Source: Aquamicrobium sp.
GTDB lineage: Bacteria > Pseudomonadota > Alphaproteobacteria > Rhizobiales > Rhizobiaceae
Direction: 5' to 3'
Length of the DNA stretch: 5,933 bases
Assembly: GCA_014860725.1 (NCBI GenBank)
Contig: JACZJD010000566.1
Location: 1-5,933, forward strand
Of the stretch, positions 5,517-5,933 are shown piece by piece; the stretch's first letter is position 1; each line of letters begins with the position of its first letter. The notes beneath the pieces were generated by a model, which worked only from the letters and a program-made list of their open reading frames with translations, ran no database searches and was not told where the DNA came from. Both the position numbers and the translations under genes were made by a program.

Positions 5517-5933
5517 ATGCACCACTCCCGTTTCCAGACCGCGCCCGCGGACGCCTGTTCCAGCCCTGCCCTCCTGAGCATCGACGATGCGTTGGGGGTT
5601 GCGTTGTCGCAGGTTGCGCCGTTGGGGGGTGTGGAGGTTGTGCGTCTGCTGCGGGCTCGGGGTCGGGTTGCGGCGCGGGATGTCGCGGCTCCGGTTGCGA
5701 TGCCGTTCTTCGCCAATGCGGCGATGGACGGCTTCGCGGTGCGGGCGGGCGACCTTGCCGGGCCGCTCCCCGTGACGCTGCCGATTGCCGGGACCGTGTC
5801 TGCGGGCATGACGCGGGTGCCCGCGCTTGTGCCGGGCACGGTGCTCAAGATCTTCACCGGCGCTGCTCTCCCCGCCGGGGCCGATGCCGTCGTCGCTGTC
5901 GAAGGGGCACGCCACGACGCGGCATCGGCGACC
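5517..5933 (+). CDS. moeA: Molybdopterin molybdenumtransferase MoeA (3' partial)
   Basis: Cytoplasmic enzyme of molybdenum cofactor synthesis, which inserts molybdate into adenylylated molybdopterin made by MogA. The 139 residues present cover the MoeA N-terminal region: LLSIDDAL at 19-26, NAAMDGFAVRAGD at 67-79 with the conserved Asp71, and KIFTGAALPAGADAVV at 111-126. The gene runs off the window with the frame open. The first 20 or so residues (MHHSRFQTAPADACSSPA) form an extension not usual for MoeA; no better start is seen downstream. It lies 68 nt after torA on the same strand and probably shares its transcript, which would couple cofactor supply to synthesis of a molybdoenzyme. Codons 25-63 nearly all end in G or T, unlike the C-rich third positions of torA. 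The family is clear; whether this is the cell's only MoeA or a dedicated paralogue cannot be told. Confidence 0.88.
   Translation, partial: MHHSRFQTAPADACSSPALLSIDDALGVALSQVAPLGGVEVVRLLRARGRVAARDVAAPVAMPFFANAAMDGFAVRAGDLAGPLPVTLPIAGTVSAGMTRVPALVPGTVLKIFTGAALPAGADAVVAVEGARHDAASAT

Noticed and set aside
5587..5775. 62-aa plus-strand frame inside the moeA region
   Set aside because: Arg-rich and out of phase with the MoeA frame, which carries the AMDGFAVR and IFTGA motifs.
1..5933. CRISPR arrays, tRNA or rRNA genes, insertion sequences, att sites
   Set aside because: No spaced repeats, tRNA-like folds, transposase or integrase sequence, or flanking duplications were seen; the only tandem repeats are the three decamers at 2651-2680.

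Overview
The window is GC-rich throughout (clearly above 60% by eye), with mostly C/G-ending codons. With an FNR/FixK-like site and alphaproteobacterial-style sequences, this suggests a high-GC alphaproteobacterium (Hyphomicrobiales or Rhodobacterales type). That placement is inference; no rRNA or other taxonomic marker is present. The locus is a trimethylamine N-oxide (TMAO)/S-oxide respiration module of the Tor type.

Layout: (1) 1-1971, plus strand, the C-terminal two-thirds of a TorS-like hybrid histidine kinase: end of the periplasmic sensor, TM helix, HAMP, HisKA, HATPase, receiver and HPt. Its start lies upstream of the window. (2) 1941-2645, minus strand, a complete TorR-like OmpR-family response regulator, convergent with torS and overlapping it by 31 nt at the 3' ends. 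(3) 2646-2757, a 112-nt divergent regulatory region with three tandem 10-bp direct repeats resembling tor boxes, an FNR/FixK-type palindrome, a short dyad and a possible -10 element. (4) 2758-5448, plus strand, a Tat-exported molybdopterin reductase of the TorA/DMSO reductase family carrying an extra C-terminal mono-heme cytochrome c domain (CTVCH). (5) 5449-5516, a short gap with a perfect 11-bp stem-loop. (6) 5517-5933, plus strand, the N-terminal part of a MoeA molybdotransferase, cut by the window end. No gene-free stretch exceeds 112 nt.

Probable joint working (inference from the Tor paradigm): TorS, perhaps with a periplasmic partner, senses the oxide and passes phosphate His-Asp-His to TorR. 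TorR binds the tandem decamers and, with an oxygen-responsive FNR/FixK protein, drives torA. MoeA inserts molybdenum into the cofactor TorA needs. No torC, torD or torT is visible inside the window, so whether they are absent is unknown. The most unusual element is the reductase-cytochrome fusion, which puts a haem directly on the terminal reductase and may replace or shorten the usual TorC-to-TorA electron-transfer step.
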